Shown: positions 24,519 through 34,520 of the stretch, in pieces
Layout: the number at the start of each line of letters is the position of its first letter
How positions within the stretch are numbered: position 1 is the stretch's first letter
Assembly (NCBI GenBank): GCA_012519415.1
Contig: JAAYQG010000036.1
Span: 1-45,930 of the forward strand
Length of the DNA: 45,930 nt
Direction: 5' to 3'
From: Treponema sp.
GTDB lineage: Bacteria > Spirochaetota > Spirochaetia > Treponematales > Treponemataceae
The notes under the pieces: generated by a model
Database searches by the model: none
What the model was told of the DNA's origin: nothing
The model's input: only the letters and a program-made list of their open reading frames with translations
Made by a program: the position numbers and the translations under genes

Positions 24519-26231
24519 ATGAAAAAAATAAATAATAGCTGCGAATCTTTTATTACCGCAGTAAACAATAAACATAAAATTTTGATAATTTTACTCCTAT
24601 GCATAGCTATCTTACTTTTGTCTTTTTCTTTACTTCCAAATTTTCAAGATAGAATATTTGGTAAAGTAATCGATTTTTGTTCTTGGTTACTAGGGGAACA
24701 TTTAAATCATGACGAATATATTGAAAAAATCTTAGATGGAAGCAAAGACAGTGCAATTGCAATTCTTTTAGGAACTGCATTATGGTACATGAGAAAAAAA
24801 AGGGGGAAACATTCAAAATTATCAAAAAAGCAAGAAAACACAATTTGTTGCACCGGATTTATTTTATTTTCAATCATCACACTAGTAACAATATTTTTAC
24901 ACGAACCATGGATAGATGAAGTTCATGCGTGGTTTCTTGCAAAGGAATATTCAGTTTCTCGTTTGATTTACGAAATGCGTTATGAAGGACATTTTATTTT
25001 ATGGTATCTGATTTTAATGCCATTTGCAAAACATAACTTTCCTATTATTACTTTAAATATTATTTCTTGGTTTATTTCTTGTATTTCAGTTGCATTTTTT
25101 CTATGGAAATCACCTTTTACCTTAAGTGCCAAATTAGTAGCACTTTGTTCTAACGCACTTTTGTTTTGGTATCCTGTAGTTTCAAGATGTTATGTGTTGC
25201 TTATACCGCTGCTATTTATGCTTGCTTCAATATATAAAAAACGCAATGAACGCTTATTTCTTTTTGCGATTTTACTTGCCATGCTGTCAAATACCCATGC
25301 ATACATTGAAGGTTTTGTTGGAGTTTTGACTTTCTCTTTTTTAATTCAAGATATAATCTTACCTTGGAAACAATATTCTATAAAAGAAAAAAAGAACCAC
25401 TTAATTGCTTTTGCAATAATTATTTTAGGAATTTTGATTGCTTTTTTACAGGTAGCCCCTGCTTTTTTTGCAAAAGACAAAAACGAAGCAGCAAATTTCC
25501 ATTTTGATATAATTTCATTAACAGGATTTTTAACCGGATCAAATATTTTTTTATTTGCAACGCCGTTCTTTGCAGCGTTTTTTATCTTTGTTTTGTTCTA
25601 TATATACCAGACAGATAAAAAACAATTTTTAATTCTTTTTTTCTCTCTTGTATATATGGGGCTATTTTCAGTTTGCTTGTATGCAGTCGGAATTCCTAAT
25701 AGAGCATTGATGTGGTTTTTTATTTTGATTTTTGTACTCTGGAATACAAGAATTAGCAATACAAGAAAATCTGTTTTACTCATCATTTGTGCTCTTTTTA
25801 TAATGCGACCTTCTTTGACTCTAAGAGATTGGAAAGAAGATTTTTCTTCACTCAAAACAACAAAGAAATACATTGAAAACAATTACAAAGAAGAAACTCC
25901 AATTTTCATAAAAACAACCCATTATACAGCAACTTTTGCTGTTACACTTGCTGATAACTTTACAGCATACCATCTTGAAAGTATGAATCCTGTAAAACTA
26001 TATTCTTTTAGTCGTAAATATAACCCACATAAAGCAGCCTCTGTTCCCGACCACATTTCCAATATTGAAAATTCAAAGCGATTTAGTTTTCCAATTCTAA
26101 TTATTAGTGAGGAACAAATACCTCATGCAGAAATTCAAAGCTATAAATACCACATAAAAGAATTTCCTTGTGTGTACGCCAGAAGCCTTTGGCTTTATGT
26201 ATTAAAGAAAGACGATGCACAAATTCCATAA
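24519..26231 (+). CDS. GT-C-like polytopic membrane protein
   Basis: A 570-aa protein with about 11-12 hydrophobic helices. The first periplasmic loop after helix three reads HEPWIDEVHAWFLAKEYS (about 127-144), the D-E motif position typical of GT-C glycosyltransferases, followed by RYEGHFILWYLI. A C-terminal soluble tail (about 445-570) is rich in aromatic residues and Lys. It could be a polyprenyl-phosphate-sugar-dependent mannosyl- or arabinosyl-type transferase, or only a structural relative; no close family is recognised. The ATG follows CGAGGATTAATCC. It is transcribed alone, divergent from the bmp operon. Confidence 0.6.
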   Translation: MKKINNSCESFITAVNNKHKILIILLLCIAILLLSFSLLPNFQDRIFGKVIDFCSWLLGEHLNHDEYIEKILDGSKDSAIAILLGTALWYMRKKRGKHSKLSKKQENTICCTGFILFSIITLVTIFLHEPWIDEVHAWFLAKEYSVSRLIYEMRYEGHFILWYLILMPFAKHNFPIITLNIISWFISCISVAFFLWKSPFTLSAKLVALCSNALLFWYPVVSRCYVLLIPLLFMLASIYKKRNERLFLFAILLAMLSNTHAYIEGFVGVLTFSFLIQDIILPWKQYSIKEKKNHLIAFAIIILGILIAFLQVAPAFFAKDKNEAANFHFDIISLTGFLTGSNIFLFATPFFAAFFIFVLFYIYQTDKKQFLILFFSLVYMGLFSVCLYAVGIPNRALMWFFILIFVLWNTRISNTRKSVLLIICALFIMRPSLTLRDWKEDFSSLKTTKKYIENNYKEETPIFIKTTHYTATFAVTLADNFTAYHLESMNPVKLYSFSRKYNPHKAASVPDHISNIENSKRFSFPILIISEEQIPHAEIQSYKYHIKEFPCVYARSLWLYVLKKDDAQIP

Positions 26232-26475
26232 GCGAAACTGTAAGTTTCGATAGCACAACCCTAAAAACATCTCTTGTGTTAAGTTGTATTGAAAGCTAAA
26301 TCTTAATTGAATCTGCACAATTTTACCGTAACTTCACTACAATCCACGAAATTACAACTTTTTTACAACTTTATACAACTTGTTTTATCAGAAAATTCAG
26401 TAGACAATGAATCATATGCAGCAAACAATCGCTGTTATTTTATAATTTAATTTTCAATTTGCGCGAGGTGATTTT

Positions 26476-27465
26476 ATGATTTTTGAACTTTGCATTTCGG
26501 TTGTTATTCTGAATTTGAACAGTATTTTTTGCACGTACTTAAAGGGCGGCTGGATTATGGATTTGTTTTATTTTTCAGAAATTTTACTTTTATTTCTTAT
26601 ACTTGTAATTTTAGCAGCGTTCATTTTTCTTTCAGGATATTCTAAAGCGTTTTTCAAAATATTTTACACCCGCAAAAAGTTTAGCGCACTTCAATTATAT
26701 CAGTTAAAGCAAATTGAAACTTCGCTTGATTATGCTTCAAAAATTGCAGCTTACGAGGCTATATTTTTTATTCTGATTGGTACTGTTTTTTATTACATCA
26801 ACTGGCAGCACATACAAACTCTCGGATTTCAACTTTCTTTGATAATCAAATCTGCCTTTCTTGTCAGCTCAATAGAAATTATTTTGTTCGTTCTAAAAGC
26901 GAAACTTAAAAATCAGATGATTTTATATATGTCTGAAGACGAAAAGGACGGCGAATATGCAAAAAAATCGCCAAAACAGCTTGTATTAGCTTTTTTTAAA
27001 GTGTTTTTGTGCATTGTTGTAATTATTTCAGTTGCAATTTTGACAGTTCTTAGCTACACAAGAAATGAATCAAGCTTCAAATTTAGCAAAATATCATCGT
27101 GGATTGATATTCCATCGATTTTATTTTTGATTATACCCTTTGTACTCTTGCTTTTTACAAGCGGACTTTTCAAAAACTTTTTTCTTGGAATTAAATCCGC
27201 TTTTTCAAACCAAAAACTATCTGTTTCTAAAAAACTTTTGTATATAAACGCAAACAAGTGCGCAAGAGCTGTAATTTTATTGACTAGTTTTACATGCACA
27301 CTTACAGGCTATTACGCTGTGCTAAAACATCTTGAATTCAAAGAGGCAATAGGTACAAATATGATGCTTGCCTCAGTTTCAATTTTTTATGCAATATTTA
27401 TAAATCTTTTTCTGCTCACAGTAGAATCAAAACTTGAAAAGCTTTCTGAAAAAACAGGAGAATAA
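26476..27465 (+). CDS. Hypothetical polytopic membrane protein, partner of a membrane-bound LuxR-type regulator
   Basis: A 329-aa protein with about eight helices and short loops; no enzymatic motif. The ATG at 26476 is preceded by GCGAGGTG. An internal ATG (MDLFYFSE, residue 28) could also be the start. It is followed after 11 bp by a gene for a membrane-anchored LuxR-type HTH protein, so the two are surely co-transcribed. An obvious hypothesis is that this protein senses a membrane signal or holds the regulator inactive. I do not recognise a named family. Confidence 0.6.
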   Translation: MIFELCISVVILNLNSIFCTYLKGGWIMDLFYFSEILLLFLILVILAAFIFLSGYSKAFFKIFYTRKKFSALQLYQLKQIETSLDYASKIAAYEAIFFILIGTVFYYINWQHIQTLGFQLSLIIKSAFLVSSIEIILFVLKAKLKNQMILYMSEDEKDGEYAKKSPKQLVLAFFKVFLCIVVIISVAILTVLSYTRNESSFKFSKISSWIDIPSILFLIIPFVLLLFTSGLFKNFFLGIKSAFSNQKLSVSKKLLYINANKCARAVILLTSFTCTLTGYYAVLKHLEFKEAIGTNMMLASVSIFYAIFINLFLLTVESKLEKLSEKTGE

Positions 27466-27476
27466 AGGAATTAACG

Positions 27477-28010
27477 ATGATTTTAGATTTAACTCTTGTA
27501 ATTATTGTAACAATTTTATTTTCTGCGGTTACAATTTTTATCAAAAATGAAAAATCATTCTCGTCAATTCTAAAAAACATTTCACAAAACGTAATTTTAT
27601 CAGGCAGTTTTATTTCTGTAATTCAGCTGATTATTGCAATTTCAAAATATGAGCAAATGATTATAAAAAACGAAACGTTCAAAGAATATGTGTCAATATT
27701 CACTTTTCTTATAACGATTTTTATAAAATTTCGTCCTCTTCTTTTTGGAATTGCAATAAAACTCATTTTTATGATTTTTTCTAAAAGAACAGATTTTAAG
27801 CAAGCTCAAAAAGATGCAAAAGAATCTTTTAAGCCTGATAAATACGAAATTCTTTCGCCTAGAGAAAAAGAAGTTGCTCGTCTTGCAGCACACAATTATT
27901 CAAACGCCCAAATTGCCGATGAGCTTTTTATAAGTACAGAAACAGTAAAACGCCACCTTTCGACAATCTTTGAGAAACTGAAAATATCTTCACGAAAGGA
28001 ATTGGAATAA
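27477..28010 (+). CDS. Membrane-anchored LuxR-type HTH regulator
   Basis: A 177-aa protein. Three hydrophobic segments (about residues 3-22, 38-56, 70-100) lead to a C-terminal GerE/Lux[24 protein letters not shown], then [20 protein letters not shown] and [13 protein letters not shown]. The L-S-x-R-E-x-E-V and T-V-K-x-H-L motifs are canonical. There is no receiver or ligand-binding domain, so signal input must come through the membrane part or the partner protein encoded just upstream. It is convergent with the ABC-F gene, with 25 bp between the stops. Confidence 0.8.
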   Translation: MILDLTLVIIVTILFSAVTIFIKNEKSFSSILKNISQNVILSGSFISVIQLIIAISKYEQMIIKNETFKEYVSIFTFLITIFIKFRPLLFGIAIKLIFMIFSKRTDFKQAQKDAKESFKPDKYEILSPREKEVARLAAHNYSNAQIADELFISTETVKRHLSTIFEKLKISSRKELE

Positions 28011-28035
28011 GAATTGAAAAGTGGCAAATATCATC

Positions 28036-29673
28036 TTAAAACCGAATCTTTTTACCGGAATCTTTGTAATATTCTTGACGCAACGATTTAACTTGTTCGT
28101 CTTTAAGATAATCATCAAAATCCATCATACGATCAATAACTCCGTTTGGTGTAATTTCAATAATGCGTGTTGCAATTGAACTTATAAATTCGTGGTCGTG
28201 GCTGTTAAATAGCACAATTCCTGGAAAATCTACAAGTGCTTGGTTTAAGCTTTCTATAGCTTCAAGGTCAAGGTGGTTTGTCGGCTCGTCAAGAATCAGC
28301 ACATTTGCACCGCTTAACATCATTTTTGAAAGCATACAACGCACTTTCTCACCACCGCTCAAAACTTTTACAGGCTTTAATGAATCATCTCCGCTAAAAA
28401 GCATCCGCCCCAAAAAGCCGCGCACATAAGCTTCATCTTGTTCTTTGGAATATTGACGAAGCCAATCTGTAATGTTCATATCATTTTTGAAATAATTTGT
28501 CGTATCAATTCCAATATACGAATGAGTTATTGTTTGCCCCCAATACACTTCGCCAGAATCCGGTTTAATTGCATCTGTAATAATATCAAAAAAAACAGAT
28601 TTAGATTTATGCTCAACACCAACAAATGCTATTTTATCACCGCGATTAACAACTAGAGAAAAATCTTTTAGGAGCTGAATACCTTCGCTATTGTAGTTCA
28701 ATTTTTCAACGCGCAAAATATTATTACCAGGCTCTCTATCCGGCTTAAAATTTACATATGGAAATTTTCGACTTGTAACTTGGAGTTCCTCAAGCGCAAG
28801 TTTTTCATAAACTTTTTTACGACTCGTTGCTTGGCGACTTTTTGATGCATTAGAAGCAAATCGAAGAATAAATTCTCGCAAGTCTTTCATTTTTTCTTCT
28901 CGTTTTTTTGCCTGATCTTTTGCTTGCCGCTGCATAAGTTGGCTCATTTGATACCAGAAATCATAGTTGCCGCTGAATGTTGTTATCTTGCCATAATCAA
29001 TGTCGCAAATACATGTACATACACTATTTAGAAAGTGTCTATCATGGCTTACAACAACAACAGTATTCGGAAAATCAATTAAAAACTCTTCGAGCCAGTT
29101 AATTGATTCAAGGTCAAGACCGTTTGTCGGTTCGTCAAGAAGCAGAATTTCCGGCGAGCCGAAAAGTGCTTGTGCAAGAAGAACCCGAACTTTTTGACTT
29201 TCATCAAGTTCCGACATCATTCTGTCATGGTACTCTTCTTCAAGTCCAAGACCGGAAAGCATTTGTTCTATTTGATTTTCAGCTTCCCAACCTCCAAGTT
29301 CAGAATATTCACCTTCAAGCTCACTTGCTTTTATGCCATCTTCTTCAGAAAAATCCGCTTTTTCATAAATTTCATCTCGAGCTTTCTGGCATTCATAAAG
29401 CTTAGGAAATCCCATCAAAACGGTGTCTTTTACGGAATATTCATCAAAAGCAAAGTGATCTTGTTTCAAGACAGCCATACGCTCGCCTGGAGTGATTATA
29501 ATTTGACCTGAATCATGCTCCAGCTCTCCGGAAAGAATTTTCAAGAAGGTTGATTTTCCGGCTCCGTTTGCTCCAATAATACCGTAGCAGTTTCCATGAG
29601 TAAATTTAAGGTTTACATCCTTAAAAAGTGGTTTTTCGTTAAATTTAAGACTTACATCGCTAACTGTAATCAA
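28036..29673 (-). CDS. ABC-F ATPase, YbiT-like
   Basis: A 545-aa soluble tandem ATPase of the ABC-F translation-factor group. NBD1: GANGAGKSTFLKIL, signature region MSELDESQKVRVLLAQALF (degenerate, as in YbiT) and LLLDEPTNGLDL. The P-site linker has FASNASKSRQATSRKKVY, a YbiT hallmark. NBD2 has a degenerate P-loop (AFVGVEHKSKSVFF instead of G-x4-GKS/T) but an intact KVLSGGEKVRCM and LDEPTNHLDLEAIESLN. I chose the TTG start at 29673 (LITVSDVSLKF), which has GGAAA upstream and aligns with family starts; it lies 1 nt after the helicase stop, so the genes are coupled. The product acts on ribosomes; its exact role is unknown. Confidence 0.85.
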   Translation of the reverse strand: MITVSDVSLKFNEKPLFKDVNLKFTHGNCYGIIGANGAGKSTFLKILSGELEHDSGQIIITPGERMAVLKQDHFAFDEYSVKDTVLMGFPKLYECQKARDEIYEKADFSEEDGIKASELEGEYSELGGWEAENQIEQMLSGLGLEEEYHDRMMSELDESQKVRVLLAQALFGSPEILLLDEPTNGLDLESINWLEEFLIDFPNTVVVVSHDRHFLNSVCTCICDIDYGKITTFSGNYDFWYQMSQLMQRQAKDQAKKREEKMKDLREFILRFASNASKSRQATSRKKVYEKLALEELQVTSRKFPYVNFKPDREPGNNILRVEKLNYNSEGIQLLKDFSLVVNRGDKIAFVGVEHKSKSVFFDIITDAIKPDSGEVYWGQTITHSYIGIDTTNYFKNDMNITDWLRQYSKEQDEAYVRGFLGRMLFSGDDSLKPVKVLSGGEKVRCMLSKMMLSGANVLILDEPTNHLDLEAIESLNQALVDFPGIVLFNSHDHEFISSIATRIIEITPNGVIDRMMDFDDYLKDEQVKSLRQEYYKDSGKKIRF

Positions 29674-29674
29674 T

Positions 29675-31336
29675 TTATTTTCCTTTTTTATTAAACAAGT
29701 TTTTAATTTTTGCAAAAATCCCTAGTTTTTCAGATTTATCAGGTAATTTTTTAGCTTCATATTTTTTGCTGTAAGCGTTTGAATGATTGACTGATATTTG
29801 TCTGTTTTTTTGAGAATTGCTTTTTGGGCTTGTGTTTTTGCCGTTATATCGTTTTTTGCCGTTCTGTTTAGAATTTTTGTTTTTATCTAAAGATGCAGCA
29901 AGCTGATTGTTGGAAGCATATTTTTGTTTGTAAACTTTCATACGTTCTTCAAAAGAAAGTTTAGAAAGCTGTTCCGCATCTTGATGAAAATCTTTTATTG
30001 TATTTTGTTTTTTGCTATATTTTTTGTAGCTATCTTGTTTATAACCGGTTTTTATGCCGGAACGATTGGAATTATATTGTCGTTTTCCATCGTATTTTCC
30101 GCGTTTTTCGCGGCTATATTTTTTCTCTCGGCTGTAATTTTTAAAATCATGTTCATCATCGTAGTAATTTGTTATTTTGATGTAGATTCCATCACTTTTG
30201 TCTTCTGCCATTAATGTTTCATCTGCAACTTCTGACGGTATTGACATTTCAATATATCGTTCGATTGACGGCAAATTGTATACATCTTGTTCGCTACAGA
30301 AAGTGTAGGCTTTGCCTCTTTTTCCTGCACGAGCAGTACGCCCGATTCTGTGCACATAATTTTCAGCTTCATTTGGCAAGTCAAAATTTATAACCATTGC
30401 AAGATCATCTATATCTATTCCGCGCGCTGCAATATCTGTTGCAACAAGGCATTTAAGCGAGCCTTTTTTAAATGAGTCAATTATTTGGAGTCGTTTAGAT
30501 TGAGGCAAATCGCCGATTATAAATTCAGTTTCAAAGCCGTTGTATTGCAATCTTTTTGCGATAACTTCGCTTGCTCGCTTTGTGTTGCAAAAAACAATTA
30601 CACTTTCGGGTTTTTCTCTTAAAAGAATACCGCATAAAAGCTTCATTTTATCGTCGCTTGAAACATGGTAAAGAAACTGATCGATTTCACTTACTGTGAT
30701 GCTTTCGCATTCGATTGTTATTTCTTTTGCGTCTTCAGTATATTCCCACGCTAAGTTTTTAACATAAGTATTAAGCGTTGCACTAAAAAGCATTGTTTGG
30801 CGTTCATTCGTATTCGGCAAAACTTTGATTAATGTTCGTAGGTCCGGATAAAACCCCATATCAAACATTCGATCAGCTTCATCTATAACAAGAAAACCAA
30901 CATTGTTCAAATCCATTGAACCGCTTTCTTGCAAATCAATCACACGCCCCGGAGTTCCAACTATAATATCAACTCCTTTTGCAAGTCTCTGTTTCTGACG
31001 GTCGTATCCAACGCCGCCATAAAAACTTGCACATTTTAAGCCTGAGTAACGGGCTAGAATTTTTGCTTCTTCTTCAACTTGGACTGCAAGTTCTCTTGTT
31101 GGCACCATAATCAATGCTTTTTTGCCTTTTAAATTATCAGCTGATAATAATTGTTGAAAAATTGTAATCAGGTATGCTGCGGTTTTTCCTGTTCCTGTCT
31201 GGGATTGTACATAAAGGTCTGTTCCTTGAATTGCACCGGAAAGCACTTTTTCTTGAACCGGTGTACAAGTTTCGTAACCAGCATCAGCAATCCCGCTGAG
31301 TAGGTTCGCATTCAGCGAAAGTTCTGTAAAATTCAT
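29675..31336 (-). CDS. DEAD-box RNA helicase
   Basis: A 553-aa helicase. Motifs in order: Q motif region GYETCTPVQEKVL, motif I SQTGTGKTAAYL, Ia PTRELAVQ, Ib TPGRVID, II DEADRMFD (V-x-DEAD), III SATL, IV VIVFCNTK, V TDIAARGIDI, VI YVHRIGRTARAG. The last 150 residues are basic, low-complexity and rich in Lys, Ser, Asn and Tyr, typical of an RNA-binding tail. It probably unwinds mRNA or assists ribosome assembly. The following ABC-F gene starts 1 nt beyond its stop, so a translation-related operon is likely. The exact subfamily (RhlE/CshA-like) is uncertain. Confidence 0.9.
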   Translation of the reverse strand: MNFTELSLNANLLSGIADAGYETCTPVQEKVLSGAIQGTDLYVQSQTGTGKTAAYLITIFQQLLSADNLKGKKALIMVPTRELAVQVEEEAKILARYSGLKCASFYGGVGYDRQKQRLAKGVDIIVGTPGRVIDLQESGSMDLNNVGFLVIDEADRMFDMGFYPDLRTLIKVLPNTNERQTMLFSATLNTYVKNLAWEYTEDAKEITIECESITVSEIDQFLYHVSSDDKMKLLCGILLREKPESVIVFCNTKRASEVIAKRLQYNGFETEFIIGDLPQSKRLQIIDSFKKGSLKCLVATDIAARGIDIDDLAMVINFDLPNEAENYVHRIGRTARAGKRGKAYTFCSEQDVYNLPSIERYIEMSIPSEVADETLMAEDKSDGIYIKITNYYDDEHDFKNYSREKKYSREKRGKYDGKRQYNSNRSGIKTGYKQDSYKKYSKKQNTIKDFHQDAEQLSKLSFEERMKVYKQKYASNNQLAASLDKNKNSKQNGKKRYNGKNTSPKSNSQKNRQISVNHSNAYSKKYEAKKLPDKSEKLGIFAKIKNLFNKKGK

Positions 31337-31465
31337 AGTATCTCTTTGGGTATATATTCTTTCGGTTTAAAACCGTTTTTTTCAAATTATTAAACATTTA
31401 TAAAAATATCTATTGTTAGTGTATCGTTTTTTGAAGGTTATGAAAAGGCGGTTGCGTTTCGCATT

Positions 31466-31855
31466 GGGTTCTATCTAAAATTTGGGGTCTTTGTTAGCGA
31501 AACGCCAAGTTTTCGTGAACGAAAACTTGAAGATTGGTGTGTCGGGTGGGTTCTATCTAAAATTTGGGTTATGCTGGCGAAACGCCGAAGTTTGCACTTT
31601 AATCAGTCGTCTGTCTGATTAAAGTGCCGAGTTTTGCTTCACAAAACTCGTGCGTGGAACGAAAACTTGAGGGATGCGTTTTGCGTTTGGATTGGTGCTA
31701 TAAATTTGGGATTGTTTTAGCGAAACGCCAAGTTTTTTGCTTGCAAAAAACTTGAAGGATGGTCTGTCGGTGGGTTGGTGCTACAAATTTGGGACTAATC
31801 TAGCAAAACCCGTAGTTTTCGCTTCGCCAAACTACAAGGCTTGGGGGGCTGTCCT
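31466..31855. repeat. Tandem array of four stem-loop repeat units
   Basis: Four degenerate units begin at 31466, 31548, 31689 and 31772 (spacings 82, 141 and 83 bp). Each has GG(G/A)TT(C/G), then AATTTGGG(A/G), then AGCGAAACGCC (or a variant) and a stem-loop. Stems: AAGTTTTCG/CGAAAACTT (31507-31528), CGAGTTTTG/CAAAACTCG (31628-31650), AAGTTTTTTGC/GCAAAAAACTT (31730-31753), GTAGTTT/AAACTAC (31812-31835). Unit two has an extra perfect 13-bp stem, GCACTTTAATCAG/CTGATTAAAGTGC (31594-31627). Stem sequences differ but pairing is kept. It fills the 641-bp gene-free stretch between the helicase gene and zupT. No coding potential is visible. Confidence 0.75.
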
Positions 31856-31977
31856 AACCTGTATGGTTGGTGCCGGAGCAGCGCAGGAGTAGGCTTTTCT
31901 GCCGTTATTTGCCAATTTATAAATACCGGCATTTGTCCGATAATTGCTATAAGCAGCATTTTGTAAGGAGGAAAACT

Positions 31978-32838
31978 TTGAATACGCAGACTATAATCTT
32001 TGCTTTTTCATTAACACTATTTGCGGGTCTTGCAACAGGGATAGGAAGCCTTATTGGCTTTTTTTCAAAAAAATTCAATCCAAAATTTTTAGCAGCCGCT
32101 TTAGGCTTTTCTGCAGGCGTTATGATTTATGTCTCGCTCATAGAAATTTTTCCAAAAGCAAAAGACGCACTGGAACTTGCCTATGAGGGCAAAAAAGGCT
32201 ACGTTTTTACCGTACTTGCTTTTTTTATTGGAATGGCACTCATAGCAATTATTGATAAACTTATTCCCCAACATGAAAACCCTCATGAAATGTGCAATAT
32301 AGATCCGGAACACCTTTCTGCCGCACAACTGCGCCATGAGAAGACTCATTGTAACAAAGAAAATCTTGCAAGAGATGCAAACCAAAACAAACTTATGCGA
32401 ATGGGCATTTTTTCTGCATTGGCAATTGCAATTCATAACTTTCCGGAAGGCTTGGCAACATTTATGGGTGCGCTTAGAGAACCAGCAATGGGTATAAGCA
32501 TTGCAATAGCCATTGCCATTCACAACATTCCCGAAGGCTTAGCCGTTTCTGCACCCATATACTATGCAACCGGAAATAGAAAAAAAGCCTTTTTACTGTC
32601 TTTTTTGTCGGGCTTGTCGGAACCGGCAGGAGCCCTTATAGGTTTTTTTATACTAAGAAACTTTTTTAATGATACTGTTCTCGGACTCACCTTTGCAGGT
32701 GTTGCCGGTATTATGGTATACATTTCATTTGATGAACTTTTACCCACCGCCGAAGAATACGGCGAACACCATATAGCGATTGGAGGATTAATTGCAGGAA
32801 TGGCTGTAATGGCAGCTAGTTTACTTCTCTTTGCCTAA
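31978..32838 (+). CDS. zupT: ZIP-family metal transporter (ZupT-like)
   Basis: A 286-aa membrane protein with about eight helices. The ZIP metal-binding helices read AIHNFPEGLATFMGA and AIHNIPEGLAVSAPI, the paired HN-x-PEG motifs lining the Zn2+/Fe2+ path. A His-rich loop lies between (PQHENPHEMCNIDPEHLSAA). I chose the TTG at 31978 because a perfect AAGGAGG sits 6 nt upstream and the protein then starts like other ZupT (LNTQTIIFAFSLTLFAGLATGIGS); the longer upstream frame is untypical. It should import Zn2+ and other divalent metals. The diguanylate cyclase gene follows after 23 bp and may be co-transcribed. Confidence 0.9.
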   Translation: MNTQTIIFAFSLTLFAGLATGIGSLIGFFSKKFNPKFLAAALGFSAGVMIYVSLIEIFPKAKDALELAYEGKKGYVFTVLAFFIGMALIAIIDKLIPQHENPHEMCNIDPEHLSAAQLRHEKTHCNKENLARDANQNKLMRMGIFSALAIAIHNFPEGLATFMGALREPAMGISIAIAIAIHNIPEGLAVSAPIYYATGNRKKAFLLSFLSGLSEPAGALIGFFILRNFFNDTVLGLTFAGVAGIMVYISFDELLPTAEEYGEHHIAIGGLIAGMAVMAASLLLFA

Positions 32839-32861
32839 AGCCTTTCCATACGAGGTAGTAT

Positions 32862-34520
32862 ATGAAACATTTATTTCAAAAAATTATATTTGTTCTATTA
32901 CTTTTTAGCCTTGCAACTGCGCTTTTTGCACAAAAGATTTTAGTGGTAAATACCTACAACCCTAGCTTTCCTTGGGCATCTTCTTTTAATCTTGGCTTAC
33001 AACAAACGGCAGAAAAAAGCGCAGGCAAACTTGAGCTTTTTTTTGAAGATTTAGACATAACACGATTTAGTAGCGAAGAAGATCAGCAAAATTTTGCCCG
33101 CTATGTAACGGCAAAATATGAAAATTATCCTATAGAAGGGATTGTTGGAAACTCCGATCATGCCTGTGCCTTTATTGAAAAATACTTGCATTTTGCAGAA
33201 ACTCTTCCCAAAGCATATTATACTTCCAGCCTTACGCGCCCCTCAAAAAACACTCTCTGCCTTGACTTTGAATACAACGAAACAATTCCAAAAACATGGA
33301 ATTTTATGAGCAATGTACAGCCAAAAATTTCTTCTGTTTTTATTGTTGCAGGAGAGTCTCTTTTAACGGAAAATGTATATAATGAATTTTTGAAAGTTGT
33401 ACCTTCAAACATACCTATAGAATTATACAAAGACTTTACCTTCCAAGAATTAAAAGACAAACTTTCCACACTAGACAGAACAACGGGCGTATTTTTTCTT
33501 CCTCTTACGAAAGACCGTAACGGAACACCGGCAATTCCAAAAAAATTACTGGCCGATCTTACACAAATAAGCTCTGCCCCCATTTACACTAGCTGGGAAA
33601 CACTTAGCGGAACTGGCTGTGTTGGCGGAGAAATGTTGAGCGCACAAAAAATGGCACAAGAATTATTGGCAGGCCTACAACAGTACATAAAAACAGAAAC
33701 TTTTCATACATCGTATTCGATCTCCTTACCTATTGTAGATTGGACTGCAATAGAAAAATACAGTCTTGTAAAAGAAGCAATCCCTTCCGATGCGCTAATA
33801 CTACATAAACCCGTTCCTTTTTATATTACTCATGCAAAAGCCATTTTAATCTTGGTTAACATCCTTCTTGCAGCTTTTATATTTATTTTATTAACAAGCA
33901 GTATTCTTATTATAAGAGCGTACCGCAAACTTAGAAAAACAAACGAAGATCTTGCCGAAGCACGTAAAAAAGCGGAAGAGCTTTTCCTTTACGACACTCT
34001 TACCGGTCTTTTTAACAGACGCGGCATAGAACCCAGAATTGAATATGAACTTAATCGAAAAAAAAGATTTGGTGGCTCCGTTTCTCTTCTTATGGTCGAT
34101 ATAGATTTTTTTAAACACGTTAACGATACCTACGGCCATGATATTGGGGACAATGTTTTAGTAAAGGTAAGTGAAACACTTCTTGATCACAGAAGAAGTA
34201 CCGATCTTGTATCCCGCTGGGGCGGAGAAGAATTTCTTATTCTCCTTGCCGACACGGAAGAAAACAGAGCAATACTTATAGCTGAAAAAATACGCATAGC
34301 CTGTAGCAATATACGCTTTTCCGAGACCAATAATATTACGGTAAGCATTGGCGTAGCAGAGGTTAAGCAAGATGAAAGCTTTGAGTCCTGGTTTAAAAGA
34401 ACAGATACCGCCTTATACACCGCAAAAAACAGCGGTCGCAATAAAACAGTTTCGGCATCAGAAACTTGTCCGCTCCCTTCAATCCTCGTTGATTCCGTAG
34501 GAATCAACAAATCCGTGTGA
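32862..34520 (+). CDS. Diguanylate cyclase with extracytoplasmic sensor
   Basis: A 552-aa protein. Signal peptide (1-23, ending ALFA-QK), then a ~280-residue periplasmic domain of the ABC-substrate-binding-like type (KILVVNTYNPSFPWASSF at its start, TSWETLSGTGCVGGEML near its end). One membrane helix near residue 330-350 and a short coiled coil (RKTNEDLAEARKKAEEL) lead to the GGDEF domain with active site RWGGEEF (about residue 452). It makes cyclic-di-GMP in response to a small molecule, unidentified. The final residues (DSVGINKSV and the stop codon) are encoded by repeat copy 5, so the natural end of the gene was probably replaced by the repeat. Confidence 0.9.
   Translation: MKHLFQKIIFVLLLFSLATALFAQKILVVNTYNPSFPWASSFNLGLQQTAEKSAGKLELFFEDLDITRFSSEEDQQNFARYVTAKYENYPIEGIVGNSDHACAFIEKYLHFAETLPKAYYTSSLTRPSKNTLCLDFEYNETIPKTWNFMSNVQPKISSVFIVAGESLLTENVYNEFLKVVPSNIPIELYKDFTFQELKDKLSTLDRTTGVFFLPLTKDRNGTPAIPKKLLADLTQISSAPIYTSWETLSGTGCVGGEMLSAQKMAQELLAGLQQYIKTETFHTSYSISLPIVDWTAIEKYSLVKEAIPSDALILHKPVPFYITHAKAILILVNILLAAFIFILLTSSILIIRAYRKLRKTNEDLAEARKKAEELFLYDTLTGLFNRRGIEPRIEYELNRKKRFGGSVSLLMVDIDFFKHVNDTYGHDIGDNVLVKVSETLLDHRRSTDLVSRWGGEEFLILLADTEENRAILIAEKIRIACSNIRFSETNNITVSIGVAEVKQDESFESWFKRTDTALYTAKNSGRNKTVSASETCPLPSILVDSVGINKSV

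Noticed and set aside
31867-31977. Longer N-terminus for the ZIP transporter
   Set aside because: The 37 extra residues are basic and unlike the family; a perfect AAGGAGG 6 nt before TTG 31978 fixes the start.
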